A stretch of DNA of 64,000 nt, from positions 434,001-498,000 of the forward strand of contig NW_023501042.1 in assembly GCF_014066305.1 (NCBI RefSeq). Reading direction: 5' to 3'. How positions within the stretch are numbered: position 1 is the stretch's first letter; the number at the start of each line of letters is the position of its first letter. The DNA is from Letharia columbiana (lineage: Eukaryota; Ascomycota; Lecanoromycetes; Lecanorales; Parmeliaceae). A program made the position numbers and the translations under genes. The notes below the pieces were generated by a model. The model ran no database searches. It worked only from the letters and a program-made list of their open reading frames with translations, and was not told the DNA's origin. Below, in pieces: positions 11,305 through 21,900 of this stretch.

Positions 11305-13780
11305 TTAGCAGACAGTACGGTGAACGCCCTTGCTCATTGGTCTGTGCGCCTTGTGCTTGTTAACGTGGTCGACACCTTTGCTTTGGTGCTGTTTTTCAAT
11401 GGTCGTTGCACCGGGCTGGAAGGCCGACAAATCCATGGGATCAGCGTTCATCAATTGCTCGGTGACGGCGATAATATCGGTAATCAGCCGGTCGAGAAGG
11501 TCCAGTGACATGCTCTCGCGGACAACAACACGCAAAATCTCCGTTTTTTCCTCCGTGGGCGGAAGTGGATAATTGGGAATGATGTACTGCTTGACACGCA
11601 GGAGAGTGCTAATGCTCTCTTGCTTGACGTGGCTATAGTCCTTTTTGAAGGCATCGGACAAGCGGAAAGCAACAACCGGGAGGCCCGCAATGTAATCCGC
11701 GCTGGTCTCGTTCTCTTCGTTGAAACCATCCTTATTCTTACGATGGATGTCGGAAACGCAGGTATCTGGATTATGGTTTCGATGTCAGTTTGGCCTATTT
11801 TAAGAGGGTACATTGAGCCTTGGAGCTTGTCTAAAGAGAAGTACTCTCATGACATATCGCAAGACTCAGCGATTTGGTCCAAAAGAGGAAACATGGACAT
11901 CTAAATACGTACACCAGCCAGTAGCTTCAAGGGACTTGCTCAGGAGACGGGCATTGGAAAGGCAGTTCTCCATGATGGCTCTGAACCCGTCGAAGCCAAG
12001 GTGAATAAGATTATAGTACTGAGCGATGATTTGAGCACCTGGGCGAGAGAAGTTGAGGGTATATGACTCTTCTGTGCCGCCAAGATAGTGCAGCTCGAAG
12101 ATTAAGTGCCTGGGAAGATACGACTCGTCTCGCCAGATGATCCAGCCAACACCTGGGAACCCGTCAGCATGTGGGCAGTAGCCTAAGTCAGAGCTTTTCG
12201 AATGGGCTTGTAAGCCAGGTCTACCCACCTGCATATACGAGACCAAATTTATGACCAGAAGTGTTGATTGACTTGACACGAGGGAGCGCAAAGTTCCTGT
12301 TCGTCGTTGGTATGGGTTATTCCCAACCACACTTTGGAAATAGGAGCCAGTCGATGTGCGTCAAAGAAGAGCGCAAGCACTCAAGAACGTGATAGCCTGC
12401 TGGGAGAATGACTTACCACTTTGGTCCACCAGCATGAGCATGTGTGAACGGAGCTATGAAACCTCCACTGGCAGCATCGACATGAATGGGGATATCATTC
12501 CCAGTCTTTTCCTCGTACTCATCCAAGATCTTCGAGATCTCTTCCACTGGTTCGTAGTGACCGGTGTACGTGCTACCCATGATCACAAACACCCCGATAG
12601 TGTTTTCATCAATATTCTTCTTCACAAGCTCAGGGTCGAGTCTGTACTTGCTCTTCTCGCTGACATCCAGAATTCTAGCTTCGACCTCAAAGTAACGAGC
12701 AAATTTCTCCAAAGCTACTTGAGCATTGGAGCCCATGATGATGTTTGGCTTCGTTTTGTCCTTGCCCTCTGCATCACGCTTTTCCTGCCATCTTCTCTTC
12801 ATGGCAAGACCGCCAAGATGAATTGCCTCGGAAGAACCGGTCGTGGCAGAACCAATGGCGGTTTCGCCTTTTTGCACACCCCAGAGATGGGAAATAATTG
12901 AAACCTAATTAGAAGTTTCGGAATCAGTATTGCCGTGAGGAGAGGGTTGCCAGCCACGAAACATGTCCACAGACTAGCCACTCCCCAAACGTGTCTCGGG
13001 GCTTGTATTGTGGGGTGATAAGGAAGTATCAAACTTCAAGAAGACGTACACAACGGGCGTGCATGGCCTACGTACATTTTGGAGTCAGCGTTGCTTAATC
13101 AAGACACGAAAGCTGGGTTAATGACATCGGTCTCAGGAGTAGGAGCAGGGGTTCGCTACAAGACTATGTCTTGCGACTCTCAAGGTTTGGTACAAAACAG
13201 GGAAGAATAACTCTGAAATTTAGGTACCATCATGGCGGGATACTCATCGGCATCACTCATGTTTTTGGACAAATTCTCCACCATTAGGGCTTCTGCTTCA
13301 CGCTCCATATAGGTGCCAACGAAGCTGGCCAAGTTCAAATTCGGCCTACCATCCAAGTCCAACTCGTCTTTCAGCATCTGAAAGACAGCATCTGCAGGAG
13401 CTCCCTCCTTGGGGATCTTGAATTTGGAGATCTCCTGCTGACTGGCATAGCGGGAAGAGTAAGGTGTCATGGTGGAAACAGCGCTCTTTGTGTGGACATG
13501 GTGCTTGTGTGCTTGGCCTAATTGCTGGTCAGAATCGGAGCAACAACTCACCCTAGTAAGTCAATGAAGCGGAGTCTGATTGGGAGCTTTACTGGGATGG
13601 TCGTGCTGATGAAGTGACTTAGTTTCGGTTGTGCAAATGAAGACGAATAGAAAGATGTGAATGCTTTCTTACCAGAGCTTGGATGATCTGATCCGGATCG
13701 ACCTGAGACTAATTAGACCAGAGGACCAGAGAAGACTTGGCGAGATATTGTAGGCTACTAACATGACGTGCGAGAGACAT
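11305..13780 (-). CDS. gad1: Glutamate decarboxylase (PLP-dependent)
   Basis: It converts glutamate to GABA and CO2 in the cytosol, the entry to the GABA shunt. Exons on the minus strand: 13780-13763, 13702-13673, 13524-13228, 13067-13050, 12904-12417, 12296-12229, 12152-11913 and 11765-11305 (TAA 11305-11307), total 1,620 nt and 539 residues, normal for fungal enzymes. Group II decarboxylase features: LNLASFVGTYMEREAE and NMSDADEYPAMM near the N-terminus; TTGSSEAI; HVDAASGGF with the PLP-nitrogen Asp (~264); and INTSGHKFG with the PLP lysine (~300); then GGTEESYTLNFSRPG. The start MSLARH at 13780 is followed by VDPDQIIQAL from a 30-nt exon. The junction between exons 2 and 3 is the weak point: acceptor CAG at 13527-13525 keeps frame, but other acceptors are possible. 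The tail after residue ~500 is poorly conserved. Confidence 0.93.
13050..13067 (-). other. gad1: 18-nt micro-exon of glutamate decarboxylase
   Basis: GCC ATG CAC GCC CGT TGT encodes AMHARC. It is flanked by acceptor ACGTAG and donor GTACGT on the minus strand. It fills exactly the gap between ...DEYPAMM (exon 3) and VSIISHLWGVQKGE (exon 5), where the family has a short conserved segment of this kind. The neighbouring introns are 13068-13227 (160 bp) and 12905-13049 (145 bp). Confidence 0.82.
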
Positions 13781-14158
13781 GATGATCCAGACGGGTGAGA
13801 TGTCTTTTCCTGGGATTTGGATCTTGATGAGGATTGGTGGTTTTGGTAGATCTTGGATATTAACAATTATCAGCGCGAATATAGTAGATGGCGGAGCATT
13901 TGGAAGGATGAGACGAGCGAGGAGCTTACCGCTTCCCTTAGATATTGAAGTTGAGCTTTAGACAATTGGAAGGGGTGGGAATTGAAATGTGAGGAGGAGT
14001 GTAAGTTTTAAAACTCGACCATTGGACACATCAACTAGCTGCAGATATTTCATCATTCATCATTCATCATTGCTGTCGTCACTCTCCCGAGCTTCCGAAA
14101 GCTTATGAGCCATCTCAAGCGACGCTAAAGTAATTACCTCCAGAATACTCCGATACTC
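13781..14158 (-). promoter_or_regulatory. Upstream region of glutamate decarboxylase
   Basis: These are the only ~380-410 bp of normal-composition sequence between the decarboxylase start codon and the AT-rich block, so the core promoter must be here or inside the mutated DNA. A short frame on the plus strand (13779-13961) has no motif and is rejected. A heptamer microrepeat lies at about 14050-14071. Confidence 0.45.
14050..14071. repeat. Short ATTCATC microrepeat
   Basis: Three head-to-tail copies of a 7-bp unit (cattcat) lie in the decarboxylase upstream region. Probably a simple microsatellite. Confidence 0.7.
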
Positions 14159-14383
14159 GAAGTGGTTAAAACAAGTGGGGTTTTTCATTAAAACTCGATA
14201 TTTAATAGCTTACGCTATGCGATTATCTAGGTAATAAATCTATTGTTTTTTATATATATAATAGCTATTAATATATTATTTTATTTTATACGCGAACTTT
14301 ATATATTTTAATTAGATTTAAGCTATTTATATAAAGAATAAATAAGAGTAAAAGAAAAAAACGCGAAAATCGTTAGATTTAAC
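14159..14383. repeat. Direct repeat, copy 1 (LTR-like or element end)
   Basis: About 225 bp beginning gaagtggttaaaac and ending cgttagatttaac. From 14221 (gattatctaggtaataaatc) to 14383 it is almost identical to 15538-15701; the first 60 bp are looser. Its left end is in normal-composition DNA and its right part is in the AT block, so it sits exactly at the boundary. Confidence 0.85.
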
Positions 14384-15495
14384 TAATAATATTAAATAAT
14401 ATAAATATTATTTTTTAATACTTTAATATTTTTTTTAAGGCTTTATTTTCTATAATTATTATATTAAGTCTTTCTTATTTACACTTTTAAGCGAACTTTA
14501 GAAACTTTAAAATAAGAAAGATTTATTATAAGAAGAAGAAATATAGAAATATAGGCGTATATATCTTTTCTAATAGCGATATAAATTAATTTCCTCTCTT
14601 CTTCTCTTAATTAGTATTTTAATAGCGGTCTCGACTTTTAGAATAATAAATTATTTTTTATAAAGAATATTAGTATTAGAAATAAAATCTTTAGTATATG
14701 AAATAACGTTATATATTAGATTTAACGAAGATCTCGTTAGATTAACGCTATATACGCACTCCCCTCTATCGAGAATTTAAGATTATATTAATCTTATTAC
14801 TTTAAATTACTCTTTTTAGTTTTCTATAATTTAGTCTTATATTATAAAGCGAATTAATAACGTGCTTTTATTATAACTTCTATAAGAGATAGTTTTTTAA
14901 TAATTTTATAGACTTAAAAATTATTATATTAAATATTTCTTATATAGTAAATATTTGTAATTTAGATATAATAATTAAGAGATATTTAAATTTAAACTTA
15001 TCTATAATATATAATATTAAGAGTTTTTAAATATAGTAAAATCGATCTTTTATTACGGGCTTATTTCTAAAGTCGATTAATAATTTAATAAGATATTTCG
15101 ATAATTATAGTAATAACTTTAATAGTAATTTTAATCTCAGTTAAAGTAAGTACTTAAATTGAGTCTTATTATTATAATTAATACTCTAAGTATTAGATAT
15201 ATTAATAAAAGATAATTAAGATAGAGAATAATAAGAAGATTTCTATCTATTATACTATATAAACGAGATTTATATATTAAAAGTCTTTATACTCCCTTTT
15301 TTACGCTATAATTAATACTTTAATATTATCGTATTATATATCTATTAATATCGCTATTATATATATACTGCATATATATACTTTATATATATATATTTTT
15401 ATATATATATAGCGTCGCTATTATATAGAGTACTAATACTTATTAAAATAAAGAATAATAATACTATTTATGAAATTTATAAGCATGATACTACT
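14384..15495. other. Unassigned AT-rich sequence between the direct repeats
   Basis: About 1.1 kb with pure A/T runs including (ta)n at about 15,365-15,410. No coding remnant was recognised. Confidence 0.5.
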
Positions 15496-15701
15496 GAAGT
15501 GTTAAAACGTAGATTTTTTTTAAAATCAATTTTAATTGATTACCTAGGTAATAAATCTATCTAGTTTTTTTATATATAATAGCTATTAATATATTATTTT
15601 ATTTTATACGCGAACTTTATATATTTTAATTAGATTTAAGCTATTTATATAAAGAATAAATAAGAGTAAAAGAAAAAAACGCGAAAATCGTTAGATTTAA
15701 C
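15496..15701. repeat. Direct repeat, copy 2
   Basis: About 206 bp, same orientation as 14159-14383, with gattacctaggtaataaatc at 15538. Together the copies bracket about 1.1 kb that I could not assign to a protein. They could be the two LTRs of a degraded short retroelement or two solo insertions of one family. Confidence 0.85.
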
Positions 15702-15740
15702 GTATAAAAATTACTTTAACTTAATACGCTCTCTTACTTA

Positions 15741-16166
15741 ATTAGTATATATAAAAGAATAAGATAGAGCTAAGCTTGAAAATCTTGAATTTGTATGTGC
15801 AGCCAATTATTAATTCGGGTTCGCTACGCTCTTTGATTAGATCGGCTAAGTTATCGCGGATAAATAAATCAGCGTTCGCAACCATTACAATCTCGCCCCT
15901 CCCACGCCTCCCTTATTAAAAAAATAGGTGTATATTATTAACACATAGAATTACTTTTTTGTTTTCTATTAAAATTTTGGGGTTTTTTTTTTAATTTTTA
16001 AAACGCTGTTTGTGCTTTTCGAATTTTTAAGAATTCTAAAATTTAGTCTTATAATTATTAAAGCGCAAGGAATTCAAATATCGCTTATTAAAGTTCGCTC
16101 ACCTACTTACTCGATAGCCCTAATTAAAAAAAAAAATTATAAATTTAATTTATAGGCCTTTACTCG
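15741..16166 (+). repeat. Long terminal inverted repeat, left arm A
   Basis: 426 bp. Landmarks are tgtatgtgcagcc (about 15,790), gctacgctctttgatta, cgcccctcccacgcctccc (unusually GC-rich here), aacgctgtttgtgc and cctacttactcgatagcc. The reverse complement is at 16964-17396. Confidence 0.88.
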
Positions 16167-16193
16167 TCTATTATATAATTAAATAAGTTTTTA

Positions 16194-16581
16194 ATTAATA
16201 TATATAAAAGAATAAGATAGAATTAAGCTTAAAAATTCTAAATTTATATATATAGTTAATTATAAATTTAAAATTACTACGCTCTTTAATTAGATTAACT
16301 AAGTTATCGAGAATAAAATAAATTAATATTTATATTTATTAAAAAGTAGATATACGTTATTAATATATAAAATGACTTTTTTAATTTCTATTAAAATTTT
16401 AATTTTTTTTTTAATTATAGAACGAAATATAAGCTTTTAAATAAGAAAAGAATTCTTAAATTTAGTCTTATAATTATTAAAGCGTAAGAAATTTAAATAT
16501 CGCTTATTAAAGTTCGCTTATTAAAGATCGCTACTCTAATTAAAAAAAAAAATATAAATTTAATTTATAGATCTTTACTCG
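16194..16581 (+). repeat. Long terminal inverted repeat, left arm B (heavily mutated)
   Basis: About 388 bp, the same family and orientation as arm A, 27 bp after it, with nearly all CA and TG lost. It starts attaatatatataaaag and ends with tagatctttactcg. The best inverted partner by degree of decay is 50736-51205. Confidence 0.82.
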
Positions 16582-16963
16582 TAAAATTATAAATAGATAG
16601 AATTAATCTTTAGATATAAAATAACTTATATAGAGAATCTTATATACGTGAAATTCTTAGTTATAGTTGAAATTACTATATAAAATATCTCGATTTAGAT
16701 ACGAAACGCGAAATTCGTTATTTATTTTAATCGATTCTAGTATAATAACTTAGATTAATAGAGAGATTAACTATCTATTAGAAAAGAAGCTTATAGATTC
16801 TAAGTGAGAGAACTTTAGATTACTTAATTTAATCGTAGTTCGACTATTCGCTTCGCTTATAGTAGTTCGTAACTTAAAAACGTACTAGTCTTAAAGACGC
16901 GTTTTTTTCGCGATTTAATATCCTATATTATAACTTATTATTATTTTACTATATTATATCTAT

Positions 16964-17396
16964 ACGAGTAAAGGCCTATAAATTAAATTCATAATTATTT
17001 TTTAATTAGAGCTATCGAGTAAGTAGGTAAGCGATCTTTAATGAGCGATCTTTGGTGAGCGAACTTTGGTGAGCGATATTTGAATTCCTTGCGCTTTAAT
17101 AATTATAAGACTAAATTTCAGAATTCTTAAAAATTCGGAAAGCACAAACAGCGCTTTAAAAATCAAAAAAAAATCTTAAAACTTTAATAGAAAACAAAAA
17201 GTAATTCTATGTGTTAATAATGTACACCTATTTTTTTAATACGAGATTTTAATGGTTGCGGACGCTAATTTATTTACCCGCGATGACTCAGCCGATCTAA
17301 TCAAAGAGCGTAGCGAATCCGAATTGATGATTGGCTGCACATACAAATTCAAGGTTTCCAAGCTCAGCCCTATCTTATTCTTTTATATATACTAAT
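16964..17396 (-). repeat. Long terminal inverted repeat, right arm A'
   Basis: About 433 bp, the inverse of arm A. At 17,029-17,085 it contains four near-repeats of a ~14-bp unit (gagcgatctttggt type), a subterminal arrangement often seen at transposase binding sites. Confidence 0.88.
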
Positions 17397-17403
17397 ATCT
17401 TAT

Positions 17404-18640
17404 TCTAAGTAAGAGAAACTCGTCTAGAAGACTATTAATAAGTATAAGAACGATTATTTTCGTAGCGCTATAGCGGCCGTAGAGTATTATAGTCTTAAAT
17501 CGCGATAGATATAAAGACGGCTTCGGGGATAAGCTTCTAGAAGTACTCGAATATCTACTTATATACGTCTTACTATAACTTAAGAATAGTCGCTATATAA
17601 CTATATTAATCGTTTAAATAATATTAAATATTTACTTCGATTAAATTATATTTAGAGTACTACTAAGTATATTCTTAAAATTACTTTAAATTCGCATTAT
17701 TCTCTTAAATCACTCGATAAAGATTAGACTATACGATTTATAAAACGATATTCTAAATATTATAAATGAAAGTAAAAATCTCTTAGTATCGAGCGTAAGA
17801 ATATATACGATATTAAGAGTATACGCGTAGCGTATAAGAAATTTCGACGAGACTGTAAAGAGAAGGATATATAATATTAGAATATTTAAAATATAAATGA
17901 GACTAGCTTTCGAATTAGCTGTGAAATTATTTATTATATTATTACTTTAAATAAAAGTAAGTCTCTACGATTCGTAGATTTAGATAATTATAATTATATT
18001 ACGTTCGTAAAATATATTAGCGTCGAAGACTAAAGTATATCTTTATTCGTAATTCTAAAAGATATTTATATTCTATATAAATGAGGTAAAAACGACTTAT
18101 CTTCGAATATTATATTAATTATTTTATCTATTAAATACTTAAATAATCGACTAATATACGACTAACTACTATATTTTAATATATTTTCTTATCGTTATTA
18201 AGTAAGAGAATAGAGGGTCTTAATTCTAAACGGCTTCGGATTTTACTATATCTATGAATTTTATATATTTACTTAGTAATTAAAGATCGACTTATTTATA
18301 CTTTTCTTATATTCTATATATATTATATAGTTATTAGATATAGAATACTTTTAATTATTTAAATATTACTATACGAAGATTATAGATTCGACTATACGTC
18401 TTAAAAGTAGCGATTTTAATAAGCTCGACTTTCTCGTAGTATTTAATTAAATGAGAACCTACATCTGCAAATCTGAAAAGTTCCTTTCCGTACGATTTCC
18501 GCCGAGTCCGTATTATAAGCACGATTTAATACGATTTAGTCTATTAAGTAAACTTTATCTATATCTAACTCTTTTCGCTAATTTAGTAATTAAATATAGT
18601 AAACTTCGCGTTTAATAAGTTAAGATAGTATTTATTCGAG
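17404..18640 (+). pseudogene. Fot1/pogo-like DDE transposase, RIP-inactivated
   Basis: One frame read through stops from 17404 gives a recognisable fungal pogo-class transposase. It has an N-terminal helix-turn-helix region (YKNDYFRSAIAAVEYYSLK), then FIKRYSKYYK, IERKNIYDIKSIRVAYKKF and the catalytic core. The first catalytic position is NETSFR at 17896 (Asp to Asn), the second ILNGFG at 18229 (Asp to Asn), the third LLDIEYF at 18337 (Asp kept). Second to third are 36 codons apart, the DD35D spacing of the Fot1/pogo group. Stops fall where the family has Gln or Trp. The frame holds to about 18460 and then shifts. The 5' end abuts the nested element ending at 17396, so the start is probably displaced by that insertion. 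Confidence 0.88.
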
Positions 18641-18699
18641 TTAGCTAGATTTTAAAGTAATTATAAGCTATTAATTTAATAGTATATATTTAAAAATTC

Positions 18700-18980
18700 G
18701 AGAGACTATACGTAAGGCAGATTTTTTAGATTATTCGAGATAAATAATATTATTAATAATAATAATATCTATTAAAAATTTAATTTAGCTAATTAAATAT
18801 ATATTAAAAAGATTTTTAAGATTATTTAAGTTAGATAGTATTATTAGTTATAATAATATCTATAAAAATTCTAGATTAACTAGTCTCGCTAGTAATATTA
18901 GTATTTATAGCGTATTCGAATTAGACGATATTATTAGTTATAATAATATCTCTAAAGTATTTAATTTAAATTAAACTTAA
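18700..18980. repeat. Imperfect ~91-bp tandem repeat
   Basis: The landmark ttattagttataataatatc (or a close variant) occurs at 18749, 18841 and 18931, spacings 92 and 90. It lies just past the end of the transposase remnant. Three copies, diverged. Confidence 0.65.
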
Positions 18981-21900
18981 CACCTCTAGATATCTAGTAA
19001 AAGTTATTAATTTAAGATTTATCGCGATATCTTATTATAATATTAATAATATTTATAATCTCTAAAATATAGATTCTTAAATAATTAGAATTTTAAGCGC
19101 TATAGCGATACTTAATTCTTTATTAATTCTTATTTAATTCGCCTAGTAGATAAAGAGACTAACCCTCCCTATTCTATTTACTATACTATATATTCTTTAT
19201 ATTTTTTCTTTTTATTTAGTATAACTTTATTAATTTATAAATACTTATTCTCTTTATAGATTATTTTTTCTCTTATTTGCTATAATAAAGCTATAGACGA
19301 TATATTAAAGTTTAATCTTTTTTGCTTATTCTCTCTACTTATTAAGATATAAAGTATTTATACTTCGAGCTTAGAGAGATCTAAGTTCTAGTTATTATTT
19401 ATTAAATCGATTTCTTTCTATTTAATTATTTTATATATTAATTATTTCTTAATAACTTATAAGATTTTTTTATTATCTTTAATTAGGCTTAAATCTAATC
19501 TCTCGAATAATTTAGTATTAGCGAACTTTAGTATAACTTCTCTTAAAGCGCTTATAAAGCTCGATTTCTCGATAATATTATTTAGCGAATTCTTATATAA
19601 GTTATTTAATTTAGAGAGTTTCTATACCTTTCTTATTAATCTAGAATATATCTTTAAAATATATTATTATAATATATAGCATACGATAAGCCTTTTCTAT
19701 TATCTTATATCTCTTTAGAACTTCTTAATATACTTATATATTTCTAAAAAGTATTATAATTATATAAATAGTGAAATAATAATAAAGAGCTTATCTTCGA
19801 CTTTCTTATTATTCTATCTTTTAATATAAAAATATCTAGAATTATAATTCTTTAGATTATAATAAAGAGTAATTATTATAAGAATTATAATATTATTAAA
19901 TAAGAGTAATTAAAGATACTTACTTCTTTACTTAAATTCGAGAAATACTCTCTTACTATAGAAGAAAATTTTATATAATAATATAACTATTAATTAAGAT
20001 AAAAAGTATTTCTTATTCTAGAGATTATTAGCTAAAGAAGTTAATCGATCTAAGTTTTATAAAATATATTATATTCTATTTATTTTATAAATCTCGATAT
20101 ATAAATTAAAGATTAACTAATAAGTCGCTAATTATTATCTTTATATCTTCGAGTAATAATATTATATAAATCTTAAGATAAGATTAAATAATATCTCGAA
20201 TTTTCTTTATTAAGATCGAATGAAAATCGCCTATATAGTTGAAAAGCTATATTCTTATTAGAAAGAGTTTAAAGTATTAATAATAATAATCAATTAGAGG
20301 TATTAATATCTTTCTTATCTTAAAATATATAGATTAATTATTAATACTTTATATAAATCGAGTATTCTTATAGAGTTATTATCTCTAATCTCTTTATATT
20401 TTAATTATTATTTAACTAAGCGCGTTAATATAATACTTTAACTAGAGACTTAGCTCTTAAAGATTTAGATATTTAAAATTTTTATTAGTTATAATTATTA
20501 TAAGTAAGATAACTCTTATTATTTTAAATATATTAAGATACTCTTTCTTAATATTATAATCGCGCCTTTTTTATTATATTAAATTATTTTAAAGCGCGAT
20601 CTAACGATTATCTTTATTTAAGTTATCTTATAAAGTATAATCTATATACCTTTCTTTATTCTAATTTATCGATAATATATAATTTAATATTATTAGAGAT
20701 ATTAATAAAGCTCTAAATTCTCTTATCTTATTTAATAGATATATTAATAAGAGGCTTAAATAAGCTATATATTAATAACGCGGCTTCGATATAATAGTAT
20801 CTAACGACTCTATTTAATATAATACTTTTTAATATCGAATTATCTATAGCGATTTAGTTGTTATTCTACTATATTTAAAATATATACTTATTCTTATATC
20901 GAAGCTTTATATGAAATACTCTAGCTTCGTTATTATAAAGATAACTTCTCTCGACGAGTTATTTTCTATTTCGATTTAATATATATTTATTAATCTAGAT
21001 ATTTAGTTATATAGTATATTCTTACTTCGCTCTATTAATTCTAATTCTTTATCGCTAATAAGAATTATTTTAAATTCTATAATTTATATTAACTAGTTTA
21101 TATCGATATTATTTAATTTTAAAACTAATTAACTAGTAATTAATATTATTATTTTTTATCTTAGATTTAATAACTTTAATACTTAATCGAGATTCGAATA
21201 AGAGTCTTTCTATCGCTTTCTATTAAGATATTAGCTTAATAAAAGATATAGATTAAATAAAAATATATCGAGTTTACGATCTTCGCCTTTATCTTTAACT
21301 TTAAAAAGAAAACCTTTTCTAATATCTATAATAATATATAAAATTAAGAGAATATTATTAATATTAGAGAGAGCTTTATTATATATAATAATTATAATTA
21401 TTAATAACTTCTTTATCTTCTCTAAATTAATAAGATTATTTAAAAATTTATTATCGTCGTAGTTAAATGCTATATATATACTCTTCTTAAGCTTATATAT
21501 TTTATAGCGTTTAAACGATCTAGGATCTATCTATCTATATTCTTTAACGCGTCTTTTCCTCTTATTAATTTTCTTTATTTTACTCGCTTTCTATTAATAT
21601 ATAATTAGTAATATCTTCGCGAATAAGTAGACTATAATTTACATTTTCTATCTTCTTAGCTTTCTTCTTTCTTCTAGCATTTTTAGCCCTCTTTATTATT
21701 ATTCTCTTTTTCGCGTTCTATTTTAAAGTTTTTATAATCTCTATAATTTAAATGTAGTAGGCTTACTTAGTAGAATATAAAGTATTATAAATCTTCTATC
21801 GTTATTAAAAGTTAGAATAAAATCGATACTAAACGTTAAAGATAATAATAAATAAAATATAAAAGTAAATACGTTTAAATAGATAAAAAAATAAAAGAGT

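Larger units (their letters stand above)
15741..17396. mobile_element. Nested TIR element with ~430-bp inverted ends (MITE-like)
   Basis: The left arm 15741-16166 and right arm about 16964-17396 are inverted copies of each other, from outer end attagtatataaaag-type sequence to inner end ...aggcctttactcg. Both outer ends adjoin TA, consistent with (not proof of) Tc1/mariner-type TA target duplication. Arms keep far more CA, TG and GC than their surroundings, so they were mutated less or later. The ~800-bp interior codes for nothing seen and contains a further, more mutated left-arm copy at 16194-16581. It sits directly against the start of the pogo-like transposase remnant, which suggests insertion into that element. 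Confidence 0.82.

Noticed and set aside
10457..11308. Open frames on both strands between the convergent genes
   Set aside because: No recognisable domain; overlapping on opposite strands as expected by chance in normal-GC DNA.
15365..15410. (TA)n run as a promoter or origin
   Set aside because: Simple AT run in saturated AT-rich DNA; no supporting context.
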